From positions 516,948,686-517,012,685 of the forward strand of contig CM066037.1 of NCBI GenBank assembly GCA_033557465.1: a DNA stretch of 64,000 nt, read 5' to 3'. The stretch is from Ichthyophis bannanicus. Taxonomy: Eukaryota > Chordata > Amphibia > Gymnophiona > Ichthyophiidae. The translations under genes were made by a program, and so were the position numbers. Positions within the stretch are counted from its first letter, which is position 1. The number at the start of each line of letters is the position of its first letter. Under the pieces are notes generated by a model. It saw only the letters and a list, made by a program, of their open reading frames with translations, ran no database searches and was not told where the DNA came from. Positions 54,827 to 64,000 of the stretch are shown here, piece by piece.

Positions 54827-54852
54827 ACACACACACACACACACACACACAC
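54827..54852. repeat. (CA)n microsatellite
   Basis: Thirteen uninterrupted AC units. It lies within the putative intron between the two candidate host exons. Confidence 0.97.
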
Positions 54853-55129
54853 CATTTAGTTTAGTTTCACGAATTCCCATATAGCTATAATTAAAAGGGT
54901 GGGCTTTTTCCCCCCTTTCAAGTCTCAGTGTCTAACACGCAGAAGGAGATATTAGAAATGAATGCGTTTCTCATCCTGCAGAGGGAAACAGGCAGTCGAA
55001 AGAATCTAACATGCAAGACACTACAGCAAATCACCGAGGGAGGACAGAAGGGGCTATAGATAGATCAGAGACTAATTAAAGCAACCAATATTTTACCTGT
55101 AAGCGTGCACTAGAGGTATGGCATCTTAC

Positions 55130-55198
55130 CAAGAAGAAAGCAAGCCGGCTGCATACAAATATTTGGTAATCTTCCCATACCAAATATACAATAATGTT
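55130..55198 (-). CDS. Candidate upstream exon of the host gene
   Basis: The minus strand ends with CTTTCTTCTTG followed by a consensus donor GTAAGA at 55129-55124. In the frame that continues into the terminal exon it encodes TLLYIWYGKITKYLYAAGLL then SS, and the split codon becomes TGC. The frame is open upstream to a stop near 55225, so an acceptor must lie close by, but none is strong. A second donor-like site (CAG then GTAAAA) is near 55093-55098. The coordinates are therefore approximate. Confidence 0.3.
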
Positions 55199-55229
55199 CC
55201 GGTGGCACCCGAAAGCTGACTCTGCTATC

Positions 55230-55780
55230 CGCTGTAACCATGTGCATACGCGTCAGAAGAGGGTGAGCCACCCGGGCCCTGGCCCGACCAACTTTTCCAC
55301 CGCTCCCCCGTGCGCTGTCCCCAAAAGGCTGATAAACAGATGTGGCACCGCACGGATACCTGCACGCCGGCGCCGACACTGAGACTGCCGGATTAACCTG
55401 AGGGCAAGCACCGTTGCCAAGTGAGCAGGTTTCCCCCTCTCCAAATCAGGCTCCCCTTTTTTCGTTACCTCTCTCCCATTGACAAATGAGTGCCGGCTCC
55501 CCTCCTTTCTCTTTTCTCGCTTTTACATTCAGCTACCGGAGAAGGGAAAATGTTAAGCGAACGCAACCGTCTCGCGCGCATGCACCTCAAAACGGAAACG
55601 TCACAGCCTTCTAAAGCAACCGCCACTGCTCACGGTTCCGCACGCTCTGCTACTGCGCATGCTCCTGGCTAAGGTCTTCTGTGAGGGGAATAAAAGAGGC
55701 GCGGGGCGGGTGCCGTGTTGACGATGGCACAGTTGGTGTGTCTCCGCACCCGAACAGGAAGTGGTTATGGAAGGGCGGAT
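55230..55780. promoter_or_regulatory. CpG-rich promoter-like segment
   Basis: CpG dinucleotides are frequent here and sparse elsewhere. Motifs: NRF1-like GCGCGCATGC (55574-55583) and TGCGCATGC (55654-55662), GC box GGGGCGGG (55703-55710), ETS-like CAGGAAGTG (55755-55763), a CRE-half-like ACGTCAC near 55598, and AATAAAAG near 55690 that could act as a weak TATA. NRF1 plus ETS plus Sp1 sites are typical of housekeeping, often bidirectional, promoters. Which strand it drives is undecided. The host exons nearby are on the minus strand. Confidence 0.6.
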
Positions 55781-56235
55781 TGGATAATTGTCGGAGACCT
55801 ACGGCTCTCTGAAATCCCTCTTCTCCGTGTGCAGAGCTTGGCGGGTAGCTGGGCCGGCCGAAGAGGATATCTCCTGCTTCCTCTTTGCAGCTGTCATCTC
55901 AATGTCCGGAGATTGGCTGTGCACCTGTTCTTGGGTTTGAGACTCGAAGTGCCCTATGTCTGGTGCAAAGCAATTAATCACCCTGGCCTAGGCGAACCTT
56001 TAGTCTTGTGACCCCTCGATCAACTTTTAGGCTGTAGCATAAACTCAAATGAGGAGCCCTCCCTCCTTCCAAATCCTGCACCAACCCTGGCTCCCAGCCT
56101 TCAGCTCCTCAAAACTTTGGGGAGGCAGAATGTGGTAAATATCACTTATTTGAAAAACGTTTCTGTGCTGCCTCCTTTCAGCATTCATGGAACTAATCTT
56201 GCCCTGCCCTGCCCTACCCCTGGCCAGCCAGAAAA
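55781..56235. other. Unassigned DNA next to the promoter-like segment
   Basis: No secure gene. A plus-strand reading from 55715 to 56011 is open (98 codons), but its residues do not resemble a known protein and it may be non-coding first-exon sequence. GC content falls gradually away from the CpG-rich core. Confidence 0.3.
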
Positions 56236-56688
56236 GAATATCAGTCAGGGTTGCCAGATGATTCCACAATTTCCAGCCCAATATATGCTGAAAACTAGCT
56301 CAAAATAAAGACCCCTTTTGGCCATACCCCATGACACCAAGCAAGTGAGGTCATTATTCCCTTTAATACTCCAAAGTGACATCATGGCACACTTGGGAAG
56401 CGGCTGTCGCCCACCATGCAGCAACTCATTGGCCAACATTCTGATCTGACCAAGAAATACAGTCAAGAGCCAGCATCATGCCGAGCACAGATAATACCCA
56501 CTGGACGTTTTTTGTTTTTTATTGCTGTATCTGGAGGGGTTTATTTTGCTCTATTTCTGTGGTTTCTCACTCAAAATGGTCATGGGCAATAGCCTAAAAA
56601 ACAGCCTGTAACCTGTAAATATTTCCCGTAACCTAAGCAAATAAATCACCCAATTGGATGGGAAAAAACCACAAAAATGGCAACACTA
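56236..56688. mobile_element. Possible MITE with GGTTGCCA ends
   Basis: The left end CAGGGTTGCCAGATGATTCC and the right end AAAATGGCAACACTAG share an 8-bp inverted core (GGTTGCCA-like, one mismatch). The interior has no ORF. No clear target duplication is seen, so this is tentative. Confidence 0.35.
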
Positions 56689-57800
56689 GTATTAGTGCTT
56701 CACCTTCTGCTGCTGGGCCCAAGTCTTGCAATAAAAGCCATGCAAGACTTTGGCCTAGCAGCAGGAGGTGAGGCATTGATGTGTTTTCTTTGGCTGCCAG
56801 CAGCAGGACAAGATTAGCATGATGATTGCTGAAAGCCAGAAGAAGGTAGTGTGGCAAGATTTTACCAAGTAATTTGTTTGCCTCAGTCTGCTTCCACTGC
56901 TGTAGTGTGGGGTCGCTTGACCCCTTTCTTGATTTGGCCCCCCTTCTTTTACATTGCAGGAGCTGCTTGAGTGGAATTTAGGCTATGGCTTTTTGGCCCC
57001 TAGATTCCTCCACCAAAGATTTCAGTAATTAAACTCAACAGTTATGATTACCCACGTAGCACCCCTCTTAAAATGATCCTGCAGAAATGCTTAAAAGTAT
57101 AAATGTACATGCTGATTTTTCTTAGAATCTATGTAGCTGTTAAATCCTATTGTTTTAACTGTAGCTACTGTTTGCTGCCATCCTCTCCCAGAAGCTACTG
57201 CCCTAGGCAATCATATACTGTAGTAAGTTTAATGATTAAGGGAACTGTGTGCACCGCAGGCTATGAAGGTCCTACTTCACTACTGTGGTATATGGAAGAG
57301 AAAAAGTGCCAGTCTTCAGAGGTGGAGGAGAGGAAATAAACAGAAAAAAAAGCATGTTTCTGAGGTAAGATGGATGACATGGTGTGGTGAAGACTAGGCA
57401 GGAGAGTGCTGTTTTTCTATATTGCTCTGGTTATTCTCTCTCTTAACAGGGCCTAGGGACTGTAAGGATGGGACATGGCAGTAGTGGTTTCCATCCTTGC
57501 AGACTCCAGTAGACTGCTGTAGTGTCTGGGAGGGCCACCTAAGATATAGTGTAGTCCTTGCAAACCTGGTAGATATACTTTAAAATATGTGCTAGAAAGA
57601 GGGTCTGACTGTAGTTGTGTATGTGTGAGAAAAACAGTGCTGTCTGCATCTCTCACCCCATTACCCCATGCACAGGAAATGTGTCCTCTTCACAGACCTT
57701 CTTATAGGTTTTGGTTATAGTAATGTAACTTAAAGAATGTATTTTCCAGAAGAAAGGCTGTGAGTATTTTACTTTAAAAAAGGACAAGGTGATATGATAA
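56689..57800. other. Gene-free DNA
   Basis: No ORF, RNA gene or repeat family is recognised. 56690-56850 has a weak inverted resemblance around AGTCTTGCA...TGCAAGACT (about 56718-56750), consistent with a small foldback. Confidence 0.35.
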
Positions 57801-58600
57801 GTAATAGTAGCAATATTCAGACCTCGGTGAGCCAAAAAATCCAGATATTCAGCGGCACTACCCAAATAGTGACTGCCTCTGAATATCCAGATTATGCAGC
57901 CATGATCTAGATAATCGCTGCCCTTATTTAGATAGTGGTGATTTTCAGACATTATCCGTATAAGCTATCCAGATAGCACTTAGAACAGCTTTTTTGCTGT
58001 CCTAAGTTAGGCATATAATGGCGTTGACAATTTACACTATCCAGATAAATCCATGTCTCGCTCCTAGACTGCTCTGGAACTATCCAAATATTAACCAGCA
58101 ATTTTAAAAATTCTTGGGTCTTTTAAAAGCACCTAAACACTATACACTTCACCAAAGTGTCAAATTATTCACCCATAAATCAGATTTTTATTTTTTTTAA
58201 TTCGGATGAAAAAGAATTCATGCTTCCAGTTAGAACACCTGACAGTATATTTGGAGTAGTTTTAATCATGGTCTCAAAAAACCTTCTATTTGTTATTTTA
58301 ATTGTTAATTTAGTTGAAGAAAAACTTTTAAATTTTAAAAATCTTTTTGAAAAAAATACTTATCTAAACATAGAGAGCATGCAATAAGGCCAGTTATCTC
58401 TGGGTGCTGCCTCCGAACTGCCCCCAGAATGTCCCAACACTAGCCAGCTACCATTCAGTGGAGACCCCCGGGATATTCAGCAGCACTGAATATCCCAATC
58501 ATCGCAGGTAGCACAATTAGCAGGTCTGCTAACCATGTTAATTGCTTTGAAATTGCCCTATTCTCCCCCCCCCCCCCCATGATTTCTATTTCTATTGTGT
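57801..58600. repeat. ATATTCAG-type repeat pieces
   Basis: Phrases such as CCAGATATTCAGCGGCACTA (57840), CTCTGAATATCCAGATTATG (57882), GATATTCAGCAGCACTGAAT (58471) and inverted counterparts recur here, at 58617-59024 and at 61246-61699. They look like copies of a MITE family with many internal inverted repeats. Between them (58080-58400) is AT-rich DNA without a gene. A poly-C run is at about 58566-58578. Confidence 0.5.
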
Positions 58601-58616
58601 TACTTTAAAAATACAA

Positions 58617-59024
58617 GGTGGCATATTCAAAGGGAGTAAAGCAGTTAGCAGACCTGCTCATTGCATTACTCCTGCTGAGCTGGATATTCAGTGGTACTTA
58701 CCTGGTTAGCATTGGGGTGTTCCGGAGCACAGCGGGGGCGACACCGAGAGTTTGTAGTCAGCGACAATATTGAGCCACTGGCTAGTTAGTCCCAACTGGC
58801 TAAAGTTAGACCAAAAAAATGTTGGCTTAACTCTAGAAGGTTTAGCTGTCCAGCCAGTAGCTGAATATCACCACTGATCGTTAGCTAATTTGCTGTCGAG
58901 GGAACCCAGATATTCAGTGCTGCTGGCTGGATATGGCCCCAGCCATTGAATATCCAGGGCTAAGTTAAGCAGGTACGGCCTGCTGCTTTAATTGTCCTGG
59001 CTGCCACTACTGAATATGCCCTCC
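58617..59024. mobile_element. MITE-like element with GGCATATTCA ends
   Basis: The ends AGGTGGCATATTCA (58617-58630) and TGAATATGCCCTCC (59011-59024) are imperfect inverted repeats. The interior carries paired GATATTCAG/CTGAATATC phrases. No coding capacity. The target duplication is not resolved. Confidence 0.6.
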
Positions 59025-59989
59025 ATAAAGCATCCATAATTTTTATTTATTTATTTATTTTTGTTGCAGAAGTTAACATAGAAAAAACTGGTAAGTTTAG
59101 ATCCTACAGCACTGAACTGGAAACAGTTATACATCTTGTGGTTGGTTGTGACACGCTGATGTCAGAAGACCTGTATATAGAAGGGCACAATATAGTAACA
59201 TACTGTAGCTAATCCACTGGAAACATATGGGCTCATGACTCTGATAGAATTATGGAGAATGAAAAACTCGTTGCTTGTGCGTTCACAACCCCACTAATGC
59301 AAGAAAACTGAACGCTGTAGAAAGGAGAAAAGCTCAAGGACAGTTCGCTAACATAAGTGTTGGTGCCAATTGACTATTCTGTACCATGTTTAGATAAAGC
59401 TGATTCTCAAGTATCAATAGATGCAGACAAAGACAATGTGCAAGGATACAGAAGTTGTCATAATTATATTGGATGTCACTGGCCTGATTGAAAAGAAATT
59501 TCCAAGCGCATGCAAATATGTTGCCTGTACATGTTTCACTTTATGAACTCCAAAAGAAGCTCTCCTTGGCACAATGCAAGTATGGATCTCAGTCCCTCAG
59601 GTTTACTGCAAACACTTACCTCATATCCAGCATACCCTGACTTAGGAGTGAGGGTGCAGAAAACTAACTGATTTTGAAGGCATCCCCCCTCCCCAAGAAG
59701 TTTAGGAGTCAATATTGAACCATATGCTGCCTGCATAAAGTTTTATAATGTTTTTTTTTAATGTGGATTTTTAGTTACTGTATCCATTTTAGGTTGGATG
59801 GCTGAAAATGCTGACATAAATAAGGGATAATTATCCATTTTAAGTTAAGTCTGCTGTTTGTAAGGCCCTACTTAAATGATAGTTTACCCATTTAGTAGCC
59901 CATGGGTTTCTGCCACCCTAGGCAGGCCCATCCACCACCCACTGCCCCATGCCATTCTTCCGATATCCATCATCACACCTGGGGGAGGT
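59025..59989. other. Gene-free DNA with one exon-like feature
   Basis: A T/A-rich tract with TTTTTGTTGCAG is followed by 21 bases and a GTAAGT donor near 59067-59095 (plus strand), an arrangement resembling a microexon. Short open pieces at 59500-59640 do not match a known family. I see no firm gene. Confidence 0.3.
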
Positions 59990-60275
59990 GAGTGGCACGG
60001 CGACCCCTCCATGATTTTTCAGAACTGTGGCTTTCTGTTGCCGCTTCAGTATTGTGGCAGGCTTTAAAGCACCTGTGCATGTGCATGTACATGCACTCAC
60101 AACCTGTCGTTCCTGTCCCCTCCGACGTAACTTCCTGCCTGAGGGGGCAGGAGCAGCAGGCCATGAGTGTGCGCACACATAAGTGCTTCAAGGCCCACCA
60201 CAGTGCCAAAGCAACATCAGAAAGCCACTGCTTTGCAAAATTGTGGAGGGTCACCATGCTGTGCCATCCATCAGG
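59990..60275. repeat. Large imperfect foldback
   Basis: The arms, about 130 bp each on either side of 60135, are complementary at roughly three quarters of positions by eye. The left arm phrases TGTGGCTTTCTGTTG and GGCAGGCTTTAAAGCAC pair with CATCAGAAAGCCACTG and AGTGCTTCAAGGCCCAC on the right. The flanks contain CACCCTAGGCA on both sides and GGCCAGACCAGCCCTG at the right edge, which reads inward as a hAT-type end. Confidence 0.7.
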
Positions 60276-60789
60276 CTCTGTCACCCTAGGCAACTGCCTA
60301 GTTCACCTAGTGGCCAGACCAGCCCTGGCTGCTCCACTGATAAAATTAAGTCCCCTCACTTACATAACTAGATTCTGACTGCTTAATGATTTGTATGGCC
60401 AGAATTTAGTTGTATCAAACTGGAGGACATTTTTGGCCTCGCTGGCTTAACTAGTTGACACCCAATGCCAACTGCATAAGTCACTGAATATCAACAAAGC
60501 AGTCTGTATCTGTGAGGACTACAGGGAAGCTTGGATGCTTGCACATAGTGCAGGCTAGGGGCAGAAATCTTGGCAGGAGACTTTGCAGAAAAGTCAGAGG
60601 CCCCTGTCATACCAGCTAACTCCTCAGAGTCTTCCTTCCTCACAAGGAAAGGAAGAATTGACAACTGATAGGAGTCTCCTGTAGTATTAAAGGAGAAATC
60701 CTCTCTCTTCACCATAATTTAATTCCAAAAGCTAGCAGAAGTTCCAACAAACACTGTCAGTGTGTGGTCATCTTGGGCCTGAAGAATAC
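60276..60789. other. Gene-free DNA
   Basis: This holds the right flank of the foldback and then unassigned sequence. One minus-strand open stretch of about 75 codons (60491-60715) has no recognisable motif and is probably chance. Confidence 0.35.
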
Positions 60790-61245
60790 CTTTTTAATTG
60801 GAAGGTAGATTGTAGAACTAGGGGTCATGATGTGAAGCTTCAAGAGGGAAGACTTAGGAGCAGCATAACATCAGGAAATATTTTTTCATGGAAGTGGTGG
60901 TAGATGCCTGGAATGCCTTTACAAAAGAGGTGATGGAGAAGAAAAAACAGTAATAGAATTTTTTTTAAAAATGAAATAAACCCAGAGGATCCATAGTAGC
61001 AAGAGAATGGACATGAAGCATGTTAGGGTAACCTGCATAGAGAAGCAGTTAGAACCCTAACAATAATACTGTGACCGCATCAGGAAAGCTTGGAAGCTGG
61101 GGTAGATATGAGAGGGTGGTTGAAAGGCTGGGTGGAGGGCATAAGGAAGGGGGAAGCTGTACACAAATATTTCCAAATGAAACAAGCTCCATCTGTCAAG
61201 AGGCTGGATGGGCCATTTTGGTCTTTATCTGTTGTTATTTACTAT
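60790..61245 (+). pseudogene. CR1 3' end and 3' UTR
   Basis: In shifting frames the plus strand reads GHDVKLQEGRLRSSITSGN, the CR1 C-terminal block, then VVDAW-A-T/EEV-type words near 60895-60940 and an RMDMKH-type phrase near 61005. It closes with the CR1 3' phrase GGGCCATTTTGGTCTTTATC (61209-61228). It is a 5'-truncated CR1 copy. The endpoint coincides with the TIR of the next element. Confidence 0.75.
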
Positions 61246-61699
61246 GGGCCCGATTTATTCAAAGTCATGTACACGGTTTGAAGACCTGCAAACCGTGTAA
61301 ATGCTGCTAAACATGATATTCAGCGGCACTAACATGGTAGTGCCACTGAATATCCACAGGTACCACGCCACTGCATGCCCTGATGCTAACTGGTTAATAT
61401 CAAGGCATTCCAGGGATAGCACCTGAGGATAACCAGTAGTGTGATATCCAGATGCTGACTGGTTATCCCTCAGCGGCAAAAGTTAGGCACAGAAAAAGCT
61501 GCCCTAACTTTCGCCACCGAAGCTAACAGGGCAGCAGCTGAATATCGCCGGTGCCCGGTTAGCTTTCTGTTTCGGCAGTAAACCCAGATATTCAATGCCA
61601 GTGGCTTGACATGGACCTGGCATTGAATATCCGGGTTTAGTGTTTGGTGGCAGCTAGTCACTGTAATCATGCCTGCCGCCACCACTGAACATCGGGCCC
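61246..61699. mobile_element. MITE-like element with GGGCCCGAT ends
   Basis: The terminal inverted repeat GGGCCCGAT (61246-61254) and ATCGGGCCC (61691-61699) is perfect over nine bases. The interior has repeated GATATTCAGCGGCACTA and inverted GCCACTGAATATCCAC phrases. No ORF is credible. It inserted at the end of the CR1 fragment. Confidence 0.65.
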
Positions 61700-62390
61700 C
61701 ATCTTTCTATTAATGGCCAATAGAACTCACAGCTCTTGATGTGTTAATTTGTGCTGATTGTAGCCAATTTTAGTGTAAATCAATTACACAGGTACACTAA
61801 AAAAATTTTTTTTTAAACTGCCTCTAATGTTTCGATTGATTTTTACGTTTTTTGGTGCGCTGAATCCAAATCTGGTAACCAATTTGCTCCATCACGTACA
61901 GATTTTTTGCTACATTGGGTTAGCAGTTTGAGGTGAACGTTTCAGATTGAGTGCGATCGAGATAAACAGTTTCTTGGATGAATTCTTTATACTAATTGTT
62001 TAGTAGTTATTCAAATAAGAATAAAGAAATTGTAACAAGGCAGCACATAAGAATAGAGTAATGTCAACAAAACAACACTGTGATGGTAGCAAAATTGTCT
62101 GCACTTAAAACAGCCACATACATGTGCACAAACATTGAGCATATAAGAGCGAGGTTAGACACAAAGCAAAGCAAAGAAATGTGCAAAAAATGTTGTACAG
62201 GTATGTATGTAAGAATAGAAAACGCAAACCGCACCATTGCAATACATGAAGACAAACACCCGATGGTGTGAAAATAAAATTCTAATAAATGAGATCCGAC
62301 ACTGTGGTAATAACTAGCAAATTTTTATTTCAAAGTTTGTAAAAACACGATATTTGTCAACACAGTTTAGATTTTAAAGTCATTCTTGGG
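61700..62390. other. Gene-free DNA, possible 3' UTR of the next gene
   Basis: AT-rich. On the minus strand an AATAAAA-type signal lies near 62325-62331, just past the stop codon at 62393-62391, so the last 70 bases may be the 3' UTR of the transposon-like gene. Nothing else is recognised. Confidence 0.35.
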
Positions 62391-64000
62391 TCAATCAATC
62401 TCCTGGTGGGCCCGTTTCTTCTTCCCCCGAATGCTTCTCTTGGTGCGCTGCTTGGCGTATTTTTCATCTGGGGTTTCCCCGCAGCAGCAACCAGCAGAAA
62501 TCAGCCATCATAGTGGTGTTCCATCTTCCTTGGTACCTTCTCTCTGCGTCCTTGATGTCCTGGTGAAACTTTTCACCTTGTTCTTCACTGTACACCCCCA
62601 AGTTTTCGGGAAAGTAGTTCACATGGGAGTGCAAGAAATGGACTTTCAGGCTCATGTTACAGCCTTGTCTTTGAAGACATTGAGCATCCTGGCAACAATA
62701 TCCTTATAGTTCTCATCCCGCCTGTTCCCCAAGAATTTGAGAACAACATCCTTGAAGGAATCCCAGGCTTCTTTTTCCTTCTCAGACATCGTTTCAGCGA
62801 ATGCTCCATCTGAAATGAGTTTCCTTATATCAGGGCCAACAAACACTCCTTCCTTTAGGCTTTGCTTCAGAAAGTCGGGGGAACTTTGAGCAAAGGTACC
62901 GAAAGCACTCACCATCTTTTGGAAGGGACTTGATGAATTGCTTATGAGACCCAACTTAATGTGGAGAGGTGGAAATAGAATTTTATCACGAGGTACCAAG
63001 CTCTCATGAAGAACATTTTTCTCACCGGGTCTCAAATACTCCCGAATTGGCCAGTCTTTTTTCCCCCAGTGTAGGTCGCGGGCCCGGCTATCCCACAAGC
63101 AAAGGAAGCAGGGATATTTGGTTGAAACCGGATTGCTGCCCTAATAGCATGGATAGAATTTTTAAAGTCTCCACAAATCATCCACTTATGCTCATCATAA
63201 CGAATCAACTGAATAATCAGGGCCAAAAACTCGTAATTTTCTTGGAGAATAACAGAGTGAGCACAAGGAACAGAAGCGAATGAGTAGACATTAAGAAGAA
63301 GAAAACAATATATGCTGTCTTAAGACGAATCAATGAACAGCCGGGATTCTGCTGGATGATACTTGAGTTTATACTTGTACATCACTCCTTTTTTATCGTT
63401 GCAAAATTCCTTATCTTCCTCTTTGCTGTAATACTTCTAAAATTGTGTATCGCGGTTTCGGTACCAATAACAAGTTGTTCCTGGTGACAATAGTTTTTTC
63501 TGTTTAAGCCGAGAACCTAGCAGTTGGGCAGCTTCTTTTGGGAGTACTAAATCCTGGAATAAATCATTCAATTCAGCTTGAGAGTAAAGTTCAGGTTTCG
63601 GATCTGGTTCAGTTTCAAACTCGGAAGTACTGGACTCATCGGGAAAAGCCATCTGATGAGTCTCATCATGGATCAGAACCGTCCACACAAATATGATCCA
63701 AAGATTTTGGTGGTTCAGGCACAGGTACTTCGTTGCTATGAGGCATAGGCCTAATTGGCTGAGGGAAGGTTGGGGTAACTTATTACGTTCTTATTTTTTT
63801 AAGTTGTATCCCTTCACAATGCAAGAGCCAAAATAGCAGTCACTGCTGTAGTCTCTTTGTTCAAACGCCACCTCATAGGTATTTCCGAAACGAAATGCTT
63901 GTTTTTTTACCTTTCATCCATAAGCGTGGATCTTCCTCACATGTCTTGCACACTTTGTGAGGAGCCCACGGTTTGTCTTGATCGCCTAACTTCAAACCGA
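62391..64000 (-). pseudogene. Transposon-like conserved protein of unknown function, partial
   Basis: The minus strand carries blocks in consistent order. The N-terminal Cys-rich part near 63990-63840 (WAPHKVCKTCEED and a later CYFC-like pair in shifting frames) comes first, then TFPQPIRPMPHSNEVPVPEP (about 63770-63700). Next are LNDLFQDLVLPKEAAQLLGS (63570-63510), GTTCYWYRNRDTQF, QLIRYDEHKWMICGDF (63205-63160), WDSRARDLHWGKKDWPIREY (63095-63035), PPLHIKLGLI, EGVFVGPDIRKLI, FLGNRRDENYKDIV and MSLKVHFLHSHVNYFPENLG (62655-62596) with FHQDIKDAERRYQGRW. Frame changes occur near 63100, 62655 and 62490. I recognise the family as an uncharacterised protein repeated in many animal genomes, probably carried by a DNA transposon, but cannot name it. 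It continues beyond the window. Confidence 0.7.

Noticed and set aside
55715..56011. 98-codon plus-strand protein at the CpG segment
   Set aside because: Open frame but no recognisable family. It could equally be 5' UTR, and the evidence for a minus-strand gene is better.

Overview
The window reads as vertebrate nuclear DNA from a large, repeat-filled genome. An amphibian, possibly a caecilian, is the best inference. It contains at least four DIRS retrotransposons (tyrosine-recombinase elements typical of amphibians), CR1, L2-like and RTE LINEs, tRNA-derived SINEs, hAT and pogo DNA transposons, and a probable solo LTR. No operon, CRISPR array, rRNA or functional tRNA gene is present. Almost every coding stretch is a broken transposon gene.

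Layout. 0.4-1.6 kb holds a CR1 reverse transcriptase (RT) fragment. 3.65-10.26 kb is DIRS-1 (minus strand), with an L2-like LINE inside and a 9 x 22 bp tandem array grown from its own coding sequence. 10.27-11.84 kb is a non-autonomous hAT element. 11.87-33.3 kb is one minus-strand CR1 LINE split into three pieces. LINE A (with a solo LTR, a SINE and LINE B inside it), a CR1 scrap and an RTE/BovB-like LINE lie in one gap. A pogo transposon, itself split by the DIRS-2 complex, fills the other. 33.4-48.3 kb is one plus-strand L2-like LINE split by three insertions: a hAT-type element holding DIRS-3 and LINE C, a minus-strand LINE D, and a well-preserved BED-finger hAT element with a perfect 8-bp target duplication. 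48.3-51.9 kb holds LINE tails, a decayed DIRS-4 and a SINE.

52.8-55.8 kb is the only region that looks like an ordinary host locus. It has a short minus-strand terminal coding exon with a splice acceptor, an AT-rich 3' UTR with an AATAAA signal, a candidate upstream exon, and a CpG-rich promoter-like segment with NRF1-like, GC-box and ETS-like motifs. 56-62 kb is intergenic or intronic DNA with MITE-like foldbacks and a CR1 3' end. 62.39-64.0 kb carries a frameshifted minus-strand gene of a widespread, probably transposon-borne family that runs off the window.

The genes here do not form a pathway. They record successive insertions: LINE RTs made the LINE and probably the SINE copies, DIRS elements used recombinases, and hAT and pogo elements used transposases. 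The insertion order can be read from the nesting.
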